A stretch of 64,000 nt of DNA from Biformimicrobium ophioploci (lineage in GTDB: Bacteria > Pseudomonadota > Gammaproteobacteria > Pseudomonadales > Cellvibrionaceae). The position numbers and the translations under genes are program-made. The stretch spans positions 1 through 64,000 of the forward strand of contig NZ_BSYJ01000003.1 in NCBI RefSeq assembly GCF_030270605.1. The letters are read 5' to 3'. Shown here piece by piece: positions 8,107-15,726 of this stretch. The notes beneath the pieces are model-generated. The model did not search any database and was not told the origin of the DNA. It saw only the letters and a list, made by a program, of their open reading frames with translations. Position 1 is the first letter of the stretch. Every line of letters starts with the position of its first letter.

Positions 8107-10155
8107 ATTCGATTCGCACGCGGTAAAGCGGTCCTTTTTTTCCTTCTTCTGGCGAGTTTGCTGGCCGCTGGTTGCGATAAAAGCTCCAGCAGTGATTCGC
8201 CGCCGCCCCCAACCCCGGTTACGCCGACCACCACCGGCGGCAATACAGGCACTGATACAGGCGTTGTCCCCGTAGCCGGCACCGGCGACCTGACCCTGTC
8301 CGGGCAGGTAACCTATGACAGGGTGCCACATTCCGGAACCAGCCTCTGCTATGGCTGCACACGCCGGGAGCCGGTACGCGGTGCCGAGGTGGACCTGTTG
8401 GGTGCCGGTGGCGAGCGTCTCGCCCGCACCCGCACGGATGCCAACGGTAATTATGCATTCAGGGTGGACCCCGGCTTGCGGGTTCAGGTGCGGGTCAATG
8501 CACGCTATGCCAGTGCCGGTGTGCCCGGCTGGGGATTCAGCGTGACGGATAACACCAGCGGCAATGCGCTCTATGTGCTCGATGGCGAGTTGGCAGACAG
8601 CGGCGAGTCTGACAGTACGCGCAACCTGCATGCCCTCTCCGGCTGGGGCGGTGATGGTTATAGTGGCGAGCGCGCCGCAGCCCCCTTTGCCATTCTCGAC
8701 ACCAGTTACCAGTTCCTGCAGGCTTTGCTCGCCATGAATGGTGAGCTGGTATTGCCGCCGATGCAGTTGCGTTGGAGCGTGAACAATCGACCTGTCAGTG
8801 GCAGCACCAATATCAGTACCGGCGCTTTCCCCAGCAGTTTTTTTACCGGCGGCAATGTCTACCTGCTGGGTGCGGAGAACGTTGACACCGAGGAGTATGA
8901 TCCCGCGGTCATCCTGCACGAGCTGGGTCACTACCTGGAAAATGCACTGGCCCGCTCCGATTCCATGGGGGGCTCTCACGCTGTCGGCCAGGTCCTGGAT
9001 ATGCGCGTGGCCTATTCCGAAGGCCTGGCGACCGCCATTGCCGGCCTTACCGGCAACTTCTCCATGTATATCGATTCCACCGGTAACCGCCAGCAGGGCG
9101 GGTTCCGCTTCCCGATCGACACCAATCCCTACGGCGCGAAAGGCTGGTACAGCGAGGGCAGCGTACAGACCCTGATTTACCAGCTGCTGCGAGACCCCGC
9201 CGGGCCCGGTATCCGTGGCCTGCTGGAAACCTTTGCGGACAGCGGTTACCGCAACACCGAAGGCATGATGTCCATTTACCCGTTCCTGCACCGGATGCGC
9301 GCACTGTACCCGGATTTCGTCCAGACCATCGATGCCATGGCGGCACAGCATGAGGTCTTTGGCAGCGGTGTATTCGGCGAGAACGAAACCAATGGCACCC
9401 TGGATCTGCCGGTGTATGGGGCACTGGTGCCCGGTGTGAGCCAGGTTGGCTGCAGCAGTAACGGTTACGGCGAGTACAACAAACTGGGCAACCGGCGCTA
9501 TTACCGCCTGGCTTTATCGTCGCGCCGGCAGCTGGATATCGAGGCGATGGACAGCGCCGGCGGCAATTCTGACCCGGATATCATCGTCTACCGCCGGGGG
9601 CGGCCGGTGGCACGTGCCAATGGCAGTGCGAGTGGCGTCGAACGACTTTCGACGACCCTGTCTGCCGGGGAGTATGTGGTGGAACTGCACGACTATAACA
9701 ATCTCGACAACGAGGGCAGCACCGGTGGTGAAACCTGTTTCGACCTGAGTGCGCGCAAGCCCGGTGCCACCGTATCCATGGCGGCGCAGCCGGCCAGGCT
9801 GGATAACGCGGGCGCTACCGCCAGGCTGCCGGTCAAGCTGTTCAGTGCACCCGGCAGCCAGTTACAGGTGCAGGTGACGGCGCAGGACGGGCTCAGCCTG
9901 GGCCAGAGTGAGTACTGGCTCGATGGCAGTGGCGAGATAGAAATCGATCTGGTGGCGATGACACCGGGGCAGCACTTTGTCGACCTGCATGTGCAGCAGG
10001 TGGATCGCCATGGTCGCCACAGCCACCAGAGTGTGAGTGTGCCGGTACAGGTCGGCGCGCCGGTATCCATGGGCGACCCGGTACAGGCAGGGCGCCTGCA
10101 ACAGCAGGGCGATGTGGTTTACCGGGTCATGCGGGCACAGGAGCAGCGCTACTGA
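8107..10155 (+). CDS. Surface or periplasmic lipoprotein metalloprotease (HExxH), probable ATT start
   Basis: Predicted zinc peptidase attached to a membrane by a lipid. From the ATT at 8107 the protein is 682 residues with a textbook lipoprotein signal: basic RFARGK, hydrophobic core, lipobox LAAGC with C23. A Ser/Pro/Thr/Gly-rich linker follows, then a carboxypeptidase-regulatory-like beta domain (about 55-150), HELGH at 271-275 and a C-terminal beta domain resembling bacterial pre-peptidase domains (about 460-550). The only canonical in-frame starts (ATG 8041 and 8050) would give an n-region of about 30-40 residues, have no ribosome site, and lie upstream of the TATACT promoter. GGAG at 8099-8102 sits just before ATT. 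The stop overlaps the convergent ddl gene by 7 bp. Confidence 0.72.
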   Translation: MRFARGKAVLFFLLLASLLAAGCDKSSSSDSPPPPTPVTPTTTGGNTGTDTGVVPVAGTGDLTLSGQVTYDRVPHSGTSLCYGCTRREPVRGAEVDLLGAGGERLARTRTDANGNYAFRVDPGLRVQVRVNARYASAGVPGWGFSVTDNTSGNALYVLDGELADSGESDSTRNLHALSGWGGDGYSGERAAAPFAILDTSYQFLQALLAMNGELVLPPMQLRWSVNNRPVSGSTNISTGAFPSSFFTGGNVYLLGAENVDTEEYDPAVILHELGHYLENALARSDSMGGSHAVGQVLDMRVAYSEGLATAIAGLTGNFSMYIDSTGNRQQGGFRFPIDTNPYGAKGWYSEGSVQTLIYQLLRDPAGPGIRGLLETFADSGYRNTEGMMSIYPFLHRMRALYPDFVQTIDAMAAQHEVFGSGVFGENETNGTLDLPVYGALVPGVSQVGCSSNGYGEYNKLGNRRYYRLALSSRRQLDIEAMDSAGGNSDPDIIVYRRGRPVARANGSASGVERLSTTLSAGEYVVELHDYNNLDNEGSTGGETCFDLSARKPGATVSMAAQPARLDNAGATARLPVKLFSAPGSQLQVQVTAQDGLSLGQSEYWLDGSGEIEIDLVAMTPGQHFVDLHVQQVDRHGRHSHQSVSVPVQVGAPVSMGDPVQAGRLQQQGDVVYRVMRAQEQRY

Positions 10156-11153
10156 GCGCGCGCCAGCCGCCGCACCTGGCTACAGAGGTAATCGGAATAA
10201 TCAGTGCCCGCGTTCATTACCATCTTTGGGAACATGGAGATCGGGGTCATGCCGGGAAAGGTATTGATCTCGTTCAGGTAGATGTCGCCGTCCTCGGTGA
10301 GGAAAAAATCCACCCGTGACAGGTCCTTCAGTTTGAGGCTTTCGAATACCCGGTAACTGTATGCCTCGATGGCATCGAGCTGTTTCTGCGACAGCCCCTC
10401 CGCCATGACCTGGGTGGAGGAGTGGCTGCCTTCCGAGTACTTTTCTTCGTAGGTATAGAACGTATCTGCCGGTGCCAGGATTTCCCCGGGCGGTGTGGCA
10501 TGGATGGCACCCTTGTATTCGTACACGGCCACTTCCAGTTCGCGGGCACGTACGGCCTGCTCGATCAATACAAACGGCGAGTAGCTGAAGGCTTCGCGCA
10601 ACGCCTTGTCCAGCTCGCCGCCATCGCTGACCTTGTAACAGCCGACGGATGAACCCTGGTTGGAAGCCTTTACAAAAATGGTGCCCCAGCGCGCGAGCGC
10701 TTCACGGGCTTTGTCGAAATCGGTTTTGTCGAGTCCGGTGATGAATTCATAGGGGGTGTTGGGCACACCCAGTGCGGTGAACCAGAGCTTGGAGGTGACC
10801 TTGTTGAAGCAGATCTTGCTGGCCTCAGGGCCGCAGCCGAAGTAGGGCACGCCCTGCATTTCCAGCGCGGACTGGAAATCGCCGGTTTCTCCCGGGTAGC
10901 CGTGAATGGATGGCACCACGCAGTGCACCGGCCAGTTGTCGGCGCCGTCGTTTGCGCGAAGTACACCGTGCTGCAATAGCCATTCTTTCTGCCCGGCATC
11001 GAGCAGGCGGCCATCTGCGGTCATCTCCACGCGGCGCAGCGCAATATCATCGGCCTGCAGCTGCTGCGCGATAAAGTCCGCCGTGCGCAGCGACACCTCG
11101 TGTTCGCTGCTGCCGCCGCCACAAACCAGTAATGTATGGATTTTTTCTGTCAT
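10149..11153 (-). CDS. ddl: D-alanine--D-alanine ligase
   Basis: A 334-residue ATP-grasp ligase that joins two D-alanines for the peptidoglycan stem peptide, in the cytoplasm. The N-terminal CGGGSSEHEVSL motif is characteristic of Ddl. The central ATP-grasp has KASNQGSSVGC, and the C-terminal metal and substrate segment reads RVDFFLTEDGDIYLNEINTF with the expected acidic ligands. The gene lies outside any mur cluster, so it is a stand-alone copy. Upstream by 30 bp is mepA on the same strand, and transcription probably continues from there. Its 3' end overlaps the convergent metalloprotease gene by 7 bp. Confidence 0.93.
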   Translation of the reverse strand: MTEKIHTLLVCGGGSSEHEVSLRTADFIAQQLQADDIALRRVEMTADGRLLDAGQKEWLLQHGVLRANDGADNWPVHCVVPSIHGYPGETGDFQSALEMQGVPYFGCGPEASKICFNKVTSKLWFTALGVPNTPYEFITGLDKTDFDKAREALARWGTIFVKASNQGSSVGCYKVSDGGELDKALREAFSYSPFVLIEQAVRARELEVAVYEYKGAIHATPPGEILAPADTFYTYEEKYSEGSHSSTQVMAEGLSQKQLDAIEAYSYRVFESLKLKDLSRVDFFLTEDGDIYLNEINTFPGMTPISMFPKMVMNAGTDYSDYLCSQVRRLARAQ

Positions 11154-11183
11154 AGGTTCGGCTAATTGGGTGCCGCTCGTCGA

Positions 11184-12035
11184 TCAGGGTGCCGCCAGTA
11201 CCGCCTTGCACTGCTGTGGCAGCTCCGGCTTCTTCGGCGGCTTCGGGTCCTTTTTCTTCTCGCCTCTTAAGATTGCATAAAAGTCGTCGCTAAACCACCA
11301 CTTGAGGCCGCCACATGGGTCGCCCTTCGGTGGCGCCTGTGGCTTGCAGTTATTCTGTCCTTCCGGGCACTTCAGGCGCACATGGAAATGGTAATTGTGT
11401 CCCCACCAGGGGCGCACCTTGCGCAGCCATTCCTTGTCACCGGTTTCACGCTTGCACATCTGGCGCTTGATGGTGGGGTGTACAAAGATACGCTCGACGC
11501 GGTCATCGCCGGAGGCGAGGCGCAGGATGCCCAGGTATTTGTCGTCCCAGTTCTTGTCGATCAGCTTGTGCTGGCCGGCATCCGCCAGTGGCGTGGGCGG
11601 CATGGAATTGCGTTCTTTGTCGGTGAGCGGGCGCTCCTCCGCGCGCGGGTCCTGGTGGAACCAGATGTCTGCATCGAGCCCGCCCTGATGACTGGCGTGA
11701 CCGCTGGTAAATGGGCCGCCGCGCGCCATGGCAATATCGCCGATCAACAGGGTGCCGAGCCCGGCCTCGTGTACATTGCCAGCGAAGTCCTTGAGGAAAC
11801 GCACCATCACCGGGTTGCCGAAGTGGCGATTGCGCGCGGTACGGACCAGCTGGAAACCGGTGCCCTCACGGGGCATCTGCTCGGCACCATCGAGGCAGCC
11901 GTTGGTATAGGTGCCAATGGTCTGCGGGATACGCTGGGTGGGGTTTTTCTTCGCCTCCCAGGGGTTATTTGCCGCCGCCGGCCCTGCAACGAGGGCGGCG
12001 AACAGCAACAACAGTGGGGTTTTGCGGGGGATCAT
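11184..12035 (-). CDS. mepA: Penicillin-insensitive murein endopeptidase
   Basis: A 283-residue periplasmic LAS-type zinc peptidase that cleaves D-Ala-meso-DAP cross-links. A Sec signal (about residues 1-22, ending AAAN) is followed by the MepA domain. The metal ligands are visible in GHASHQGGLDADIW (about residues 110-123) and HNYHFHVRLKCP (about 212-223). Several cysteines, as in MepA, could form disulfides. The C-terminus has a Lys/Pro-rich tail (KKKDPKPPKKPELPQ) that I do not recall in E. coli MepA. It sits between hisC and ddl on one strand, so two of the three neighbouring genes concern murein. Confidence 0.93.
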   Translation of the reverse strand: MIPRKTPLLLLFAALVAGPAAANNPWEAKKNPTQRIPQTIGTYTNGCLDGAEQMPREGTGFQLVRTARNRHFGNPVMVRFLKDFAGNVHEAGLGTLLIGDIAMARGGPFTSGHASHQGGLDADIWFHQDPRAEERPLTDKERNSMPPTPLADAGQHKLIDKNWDDKYLGILRLASGDDRVERIFVHPTIKRQMCKRETGDKEWLRKVRPWWGHNYHFHVRLKCPEGQNNCKPQAPPKGDPCGGLKWWFSDDFYAILRGEKKKDPKPPKKPELPQQCKAVLAAP

Positions 12036-12069
12036 CCGGCGCCTTTTAAACCGTGATTACTGGAAGCAA

Positions 12070-13200
12070 TTATAGGTCGCCCAGAAGCCGCTCGACGGCG
12101 CCCAGGAAGGTGTCCATTTCCGCGTCAGTACCGATGGATATCCGCAGGAAATTGCTGATGCGGGGCTTGTCGAAGTGGCGTACCAGCACACCTGCCTTGC
12201 GCAGGCCCGCATAGATTTCCGCGGCCGCCACTTTACCGTGCTGCGCGAACACAAAATTCGCCGCCGACGGCACCACGTCGAAACCCAGTGCGGCGAGTCT
12301 TTCGCTGACGCGCTCGCGGGTGCTGATCACCTTGCCAGTGCAGTCATCAAGCCAGTCGCGGTCACCGATGGCCGCTTCCGCAACCACCTGGGTCAGGGTG
12401 TCGATGGGGTAGGAGTTGAATGAGTTCTTGGCGCGATTGAGGCCGGTGATCAGGGCCGGGTCGCCCAGTGCATAGCCGAGGCGCAGGCCCGCCAGCGAGC
12501 GGGATTTGGACAGGGTCTGCACCACCAGCAGGTTGGGGTAGCGGTCGATCAGCTGTGCGGCGCTTTCGCCGCCAAAGTCGATATAGGCCTCGTCGACCAG
12601 CACCACCCGGTGCGCATAAGCTTCGAGTAGATTTTCAATGTCGGCCAGGCCAAGCAGGCGCCCGGTGGGCGCATTGGGGTTGGCGATGATCAGGCCGCCG
12701 GCTTCTGCAGCCGCCCCAGCCAGCGCGTCTACATCGAAACTGAAATCCTGGCACAGTGGTTGTGTGCGGAAAGGCACCTCGAAGAACTGGCAGTAAACCG
12801 GGTAAAAACTGTAGGTGATATCGGCAAACAGCAGCGGCTGCTCGCGCTTGAAGAATGCATAGAACGCATGGGCCAGCACCTCGTCGGAGCCGTTGCCGAC
12901 GAAAACCTGTTCTGGCACCAGGTCGAACTGGCCGGCGATGGCCTTGCGCAGGCTCAGCGATTCCGGGTCCGGATAGAGACGCAGCGCTTCCAGGTGTGCA
13001 TCGCCCGCCAGTGCGTGTGCCACCCGCGGCGAGGGCGGGTAGGGGTTTTCATTGGTATTCAGCTTGACCAGCTTTTCGCCGCGAGGCTGTTCGCCGGGCA
13101 CGTACGGCGACAGCCGGGTGACGGCCTCGCTCCAGAAAGGGCTACTCGTAACGCTCAAGGGGGTGCTCTCTAAAATCCTGGTGATCCGCAGCGCCTGCAT
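12070..13200 (-). CDS. hisC: Histidinol-phosphate aminotransferase family protein
   Basis: A class I/II PLP aminotransferase of the HisC family, which makes histidinol phosphate from imidazole acetol phosphate in histidine synthesis. Motifs include KLNTNENPYPPSP near the N-terminus, ANPNAPTG, the PLP aspartate region VDEAYIDFGG, and the lysine segment TLSKSRSLAGLRLGY. The ATG at 13200 gives 376 residues but has AGG immediately before it, which is too close. A TTG at 13158 gives 362 residues and fits the family N-terminus better. It is not in a his operon, so it may be a HisC paralogue with a related substrate; the sequence does not decide this. Confidence 0.86.
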   Translation of the reverse strand: MQALRITRILESTPLSVTSSPFWSEAVTRLSPYVPGEQPRGEKLVKLNTNENPYPPSPRVAHALAGDAHLEALRLYPDPESLSLRKAIAGQFDLVPEQVFVGNGSDEVLAHAFYAFFKREQPLLFADITYSFYPVYCQFFEVPFRTQPLCQDFSFDVDALAGAAAEAGGLIIANPNAPTGRLLGLADIENLLEAYAHRVVLVDEAYIDFGGESAAQLIDRYPNLLVVQTLSKSRSLAGLRLGYALGDPALITGLNRAKNSFNSYPIDTLTQVVAEAAIGDRDWLDDCTGKVISTRERVSERLAALGFDVVPSAANFVFAQHGKVAAAEIYAGLRKAGVLVRHFDKPRISNFLRISIGTDAEMDTFLGAVERLLGDL

Positions 13201-13221
13201 CCTGCGCTGCGGTGCGGCAAG

Positions 13222-14265
13222 TCAGTTTTGCGGGGCTCCGACCTCGCTTTCTTCCGGCGCGCCATTCTTTGCCACGCTTTCTGACTTGTCTTCTTTCTTC
13301 GGTTTTTTCTCTGGCAGCTCGATATCGAACAGCTCGTCGGAACGGTCGATAAACTCCTCCATGCTCACAGGCGGGCGCAGGCGCCGGCTGTCGTGCTTGA
13401 GAGTGGTGGAGTATACCGGGCGGCCGACAAAATCACTGTCGAACTGCGCACGTTCAATGGCGCCGAGGCCGAGGAAGCCCCACGGGACTACCAGGCTGAC
13501 CACCCAGCGCCAGGTCGGGGTCAGGTTCAGCGACAGGTACAGTGCCAGCCACAGCGCCGCGGGCAGCAGTATGCCAAGTATCAGCATATTCAGGGTTGGG
13601 CCGCTGTCACCCAAAGAGAAGTTGAAGTGCAGCAGGCCGGACAGCCATTCCCAGCCGGTGAACAGCAGTGCCACCAGGCTGATGATGGCGAAGTGTGCAA
13701 GGAAACGGCTGTCCTGTCGCACCAGGTAACCGAGGAACGACCAGACGCTTGCATAGATGGCAAGGCCCAGAAAAGTGGTCACCAGCATCTGCAGGTTGTC
13801 CTTCCACTCAATCTCGGTGGCCTGGGACAGGTAGTTATCCGCCAGGGTGGTGCCGCCGATCAGCAGCAGCAAAATAGTCAGGACCGCCGGGTGGGCAATA
13901 CGCTCGATAAAGTCTTCCATCGAGTGCAATGGCTGTGCCGGCGCAACTTCCGCAGCGCTGTCCACCAGGCGCAGGTGGGTTTTGCCGATGATCAGTTCGT
14001 CGCCGGATTCGATCACACGGGGCCCTTCGACGCGCTTGCGACGCGCGCGGCCGTGGCGGTACCAGGTGCCGTTGAGCGTATCCAGGTCCTGCAGGCGGAT
14101 GCCCTCTTCGTCGCGGGTCAGGCGCAGGTGATGTGCGTCCAGGTGGGTGTCGCCCAGGATCAGGTCGTTGTCATAAGCGCGACCGATGGTTGCGCTCTCG
14201 CCTTCGAAGCGGTGGCGTTCGGAAACCCGGCCGATCTTGTTCAGTACTTCAATAATCAGTGCCAT
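13222..14265 (-). CDS. FHA-domain multi-pass membrane protein
   Basis: A 347-residue protein with a cytoplasmic FHA domain (about residues 20-105) that would read phosphothreonine on a partner. Typical FHA residues are present: IGRAYDNDL, then DAHHLRL, then DTLNGTWYRHG. Residues 130-275 contain about five hydrophobic segments, for example AVLTILLLLIGG and LNMLILGILLPAALWLALYL. A Lys/Glu-rich C-terminal tail follows. The start codon lies inside the 3' end of the upstream serine protease gene (10-bp overlap), so the two are probably made together. The phosphorylated partner may come from the kinase operon at 18.6-25.2 kb; that link is inference. Confidence 0.85.
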   Translation of the reverse strand: MALIIEVLNKIGRVSERHRFEGESATIGRAYDNDLILGDTHLDAHHLRLTRDEEGIRLQDLDTLNGTWYRHGRARRKRVEGPRVIESGDELIIGKTHLRLVDSAAEVAPAQPLHSMEDFIERIAHPAVLTILLLLIGGTTLADNYLSQATEIEWKDNLQMLVTTFLGLAIYASVWSFLGYLVRQDSRFLAHFAIISLVALLFTGWEWLSGLLHFNFSLGDSGPTLNMLILGILLPAALWLALYLSLNLTPTWRWVVSLVVPWGFLGLGAIERAQFDSDFVGRPVYSTTLKHDSRRLRPPVSMEEFIDRSDELFDIELPEKKPKKEDKSESVAKNGAPEESEVGAPQN

Positions 14266-15557
14266 TGGATTTCACTCGTAAACTTGCGGGTAAAGGCGTC
14301 GGCGGATTCACGGGTAAAGCCGGACAGGGTGAAATGGCTGACCAGGCCCTGGTTGTCGTGGTCCACGGTCAGGCTGAGGTAGAAGATGTCATACAGGTCC
14401 GGGTAATCGCGGTAGCGACGCACGCAGTAGGTAGTGCGCGCAATCACCGGGCTCTCTTCGGCCTGCTCTTTACTCGTGCGCGGCTGCTCGGTGAACTGTT
14501 GCTGGCACTGGAAGTTGCTCACGTCGTCCTCACCGGCGCGATTGCCGGGGAAGAAGCTACTCATCTGGCGCTCGTACTCGCTGTAGAAGCGGGTGGGGCT
14601 GAGGTCACTCGCGTCGAGCCAGAAAAACTCGTACTCGACACGGCCGGTGTTGAACTCGTCCGCGAGGTATACGGTGTCCTGGCCGGTGCAGCCCTTGTCG
14701 ATGCGGCGTACCGGGTTGTCCTCGTCTTCCTCGCTGCTGCGGCCCCAGCACTTGATGGCCGGTACCACTTCACCAACCACATAGGCATTGCCCAGCTGGC
14801 GACGCTGCCAGTCTGCAGACAGCACGTTGTCCATGATGTGCTGCTGGTTGTCCTTGAGCTGCTTGTAGATCACCTTCTTGAAGTCGGAAACCGGCGCCTG
14901 GCGCTGCTCGTAGTCCCGCTTCAGTTTCGCCAGTTTATCGACCGGGACCAGGAAGCTGATCTGGTTGCCGGCGGTGGCAACATTGATGCCCACCACTTCG
15001 CCGCGGGTATTGATGACCGGGCCGCCACTCATGCCGGGGTTTACCGAGCCGGAAAAGTGGATGCGGTCGTAAAAGCTGCCGGAGGCAATACCGTTGTAGG
15101 TGCCGGGAACCACGGTGGTGCCCAGGTCCAGCGGGTTACCCATGGCGACGATGATTTCGCCGCGGCGCGGGGTCTCTTCTGCCAGTGCCAGAAAGTCACG
15201 GCCGGCCTCGTCGTGGCGCAGCAGGGCCAGGTCGTTGATGACGTCCACGTCGAGCAGTTCCAGCTTGCCCTTACTGCCGTCTTCCATCAGGTATTCCAGC
15301 CGGTATTTGCCCGGGTGGCGGATGAACTCGGCGATCACGTGGTAGTTGGTGGCAACCAGCCCGTCGGCGCGGATCTGGAAGCCCGAGCCCAGTCCGGACT
15401 TGGAGTTGGAGGACTTCTCGATGATACGGATCTGGTAAAGGCTGTCGCGGTGGTCGCGGTACAGTTCCTCATAGCCTTCGGCGTGAACCCTGCCGGACAC
15501 CAACAGGACCAGCGCGACAGAGGTATATACAAGCTTGGAAAATATGCTTCGGGACAT
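14256..15557 (-). CDS. Secreted trypsin-like serine protease
   Basis: A 433-residue exported protease of the trypsin/DegP fold without a recognisable PDZ domain. Residues 1-27 form a Sec signal ending VHAEG. The catalytic triad is visible: His in NYHVI (about 73), Asp in VINDLALL (about 108), Ser in NPGMSGGPV (about 178). The C-terminal 200 residues contain several cysteines and match no domain I know. It overlaps the membrane FHA gene by 10 bp and starts the five-gene minus-strand run protease-FHA-hisC-mepA-ddl. A nested inverted repeat lies about 60-115 bp upstream of its start. Confidence 0.87.
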   Translation of the reverse strand: MSRSIFSKLVYTSVALVLLVSGRVHAEGYEELYRDHRDSLYQIRIIEKSSNSKSGLGSGFQIRADGLVATNYHVIAEFIRHPGKYRLEYLMEDGSKGKLELLDVDVINDLALLRHDEAGRDFLALAEETPRRGEIIVAMGNPLDLGTTVVPGTYNGIASGSFYDRIHFSGSVNPGMSGGPVINTRGEVVGINVATAGNQISFLVPVDKLAKLKRDYEQRQAPVSDFKKVIYKQLKDNQQHIMDNVLSADWQRRQLGNAYVVGEVVPAIKCWGRSSEEDEDNPVRRIDKGCTGQDTVYLADEFNTGRVEYEFFWLDASDLSPTRFYSEYERQMSSFFPGNRAGEDDVSNFQCQQQFTEQPRTSKEQAEESPVIARTTYCVRRYRDYPDLYDIFYLSLTVDHDNQGLVSHFTLSGFTRESADAFTRKFTSEIQWH

Positions 15558-15615
15558 CGCTTTTCTTATATTCGCGCGATCTCACCACCGGGCCTGAACC
15601 CGTGCGGCCGCCGCG

Positions 15616-15673
15616 CCGTACTGTAATAGGTTCTGGTTACAGAATAACCAGAGTGCGTTACAGCATAGTACGG
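15616..15673. promoter_or_regulatory. Nested inverted repeats upstream of the serine protease gene
   Basis: Outer arms CCGTACT (15616-15622) and AGTACGG (15667-15673) enclose a perfect 8-bp hairpin TCTGGTTA-CAGAA-TAACCAGA (15632-15652). The structure has no T tract. It lies between two minus-strand genes, so it may end the PLP enzyme transcript or act as a control site for the protease operon. Confidence 0.45.
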
Positions 15674-15726
15674 CGATTGGCGGGGGGCGGCAAGTTGCCG
15701 GCCCGGCGGCTGCCTGCGAATTTCCG

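Noticed and set aside
14259-15626. Long plus-strand open frame (455 codons) opposite the serine protease gene
   Set aside because: The minus strand carries a full protease with signal peptide and catalytic triad; the plus frame is a GC-rich shadow.
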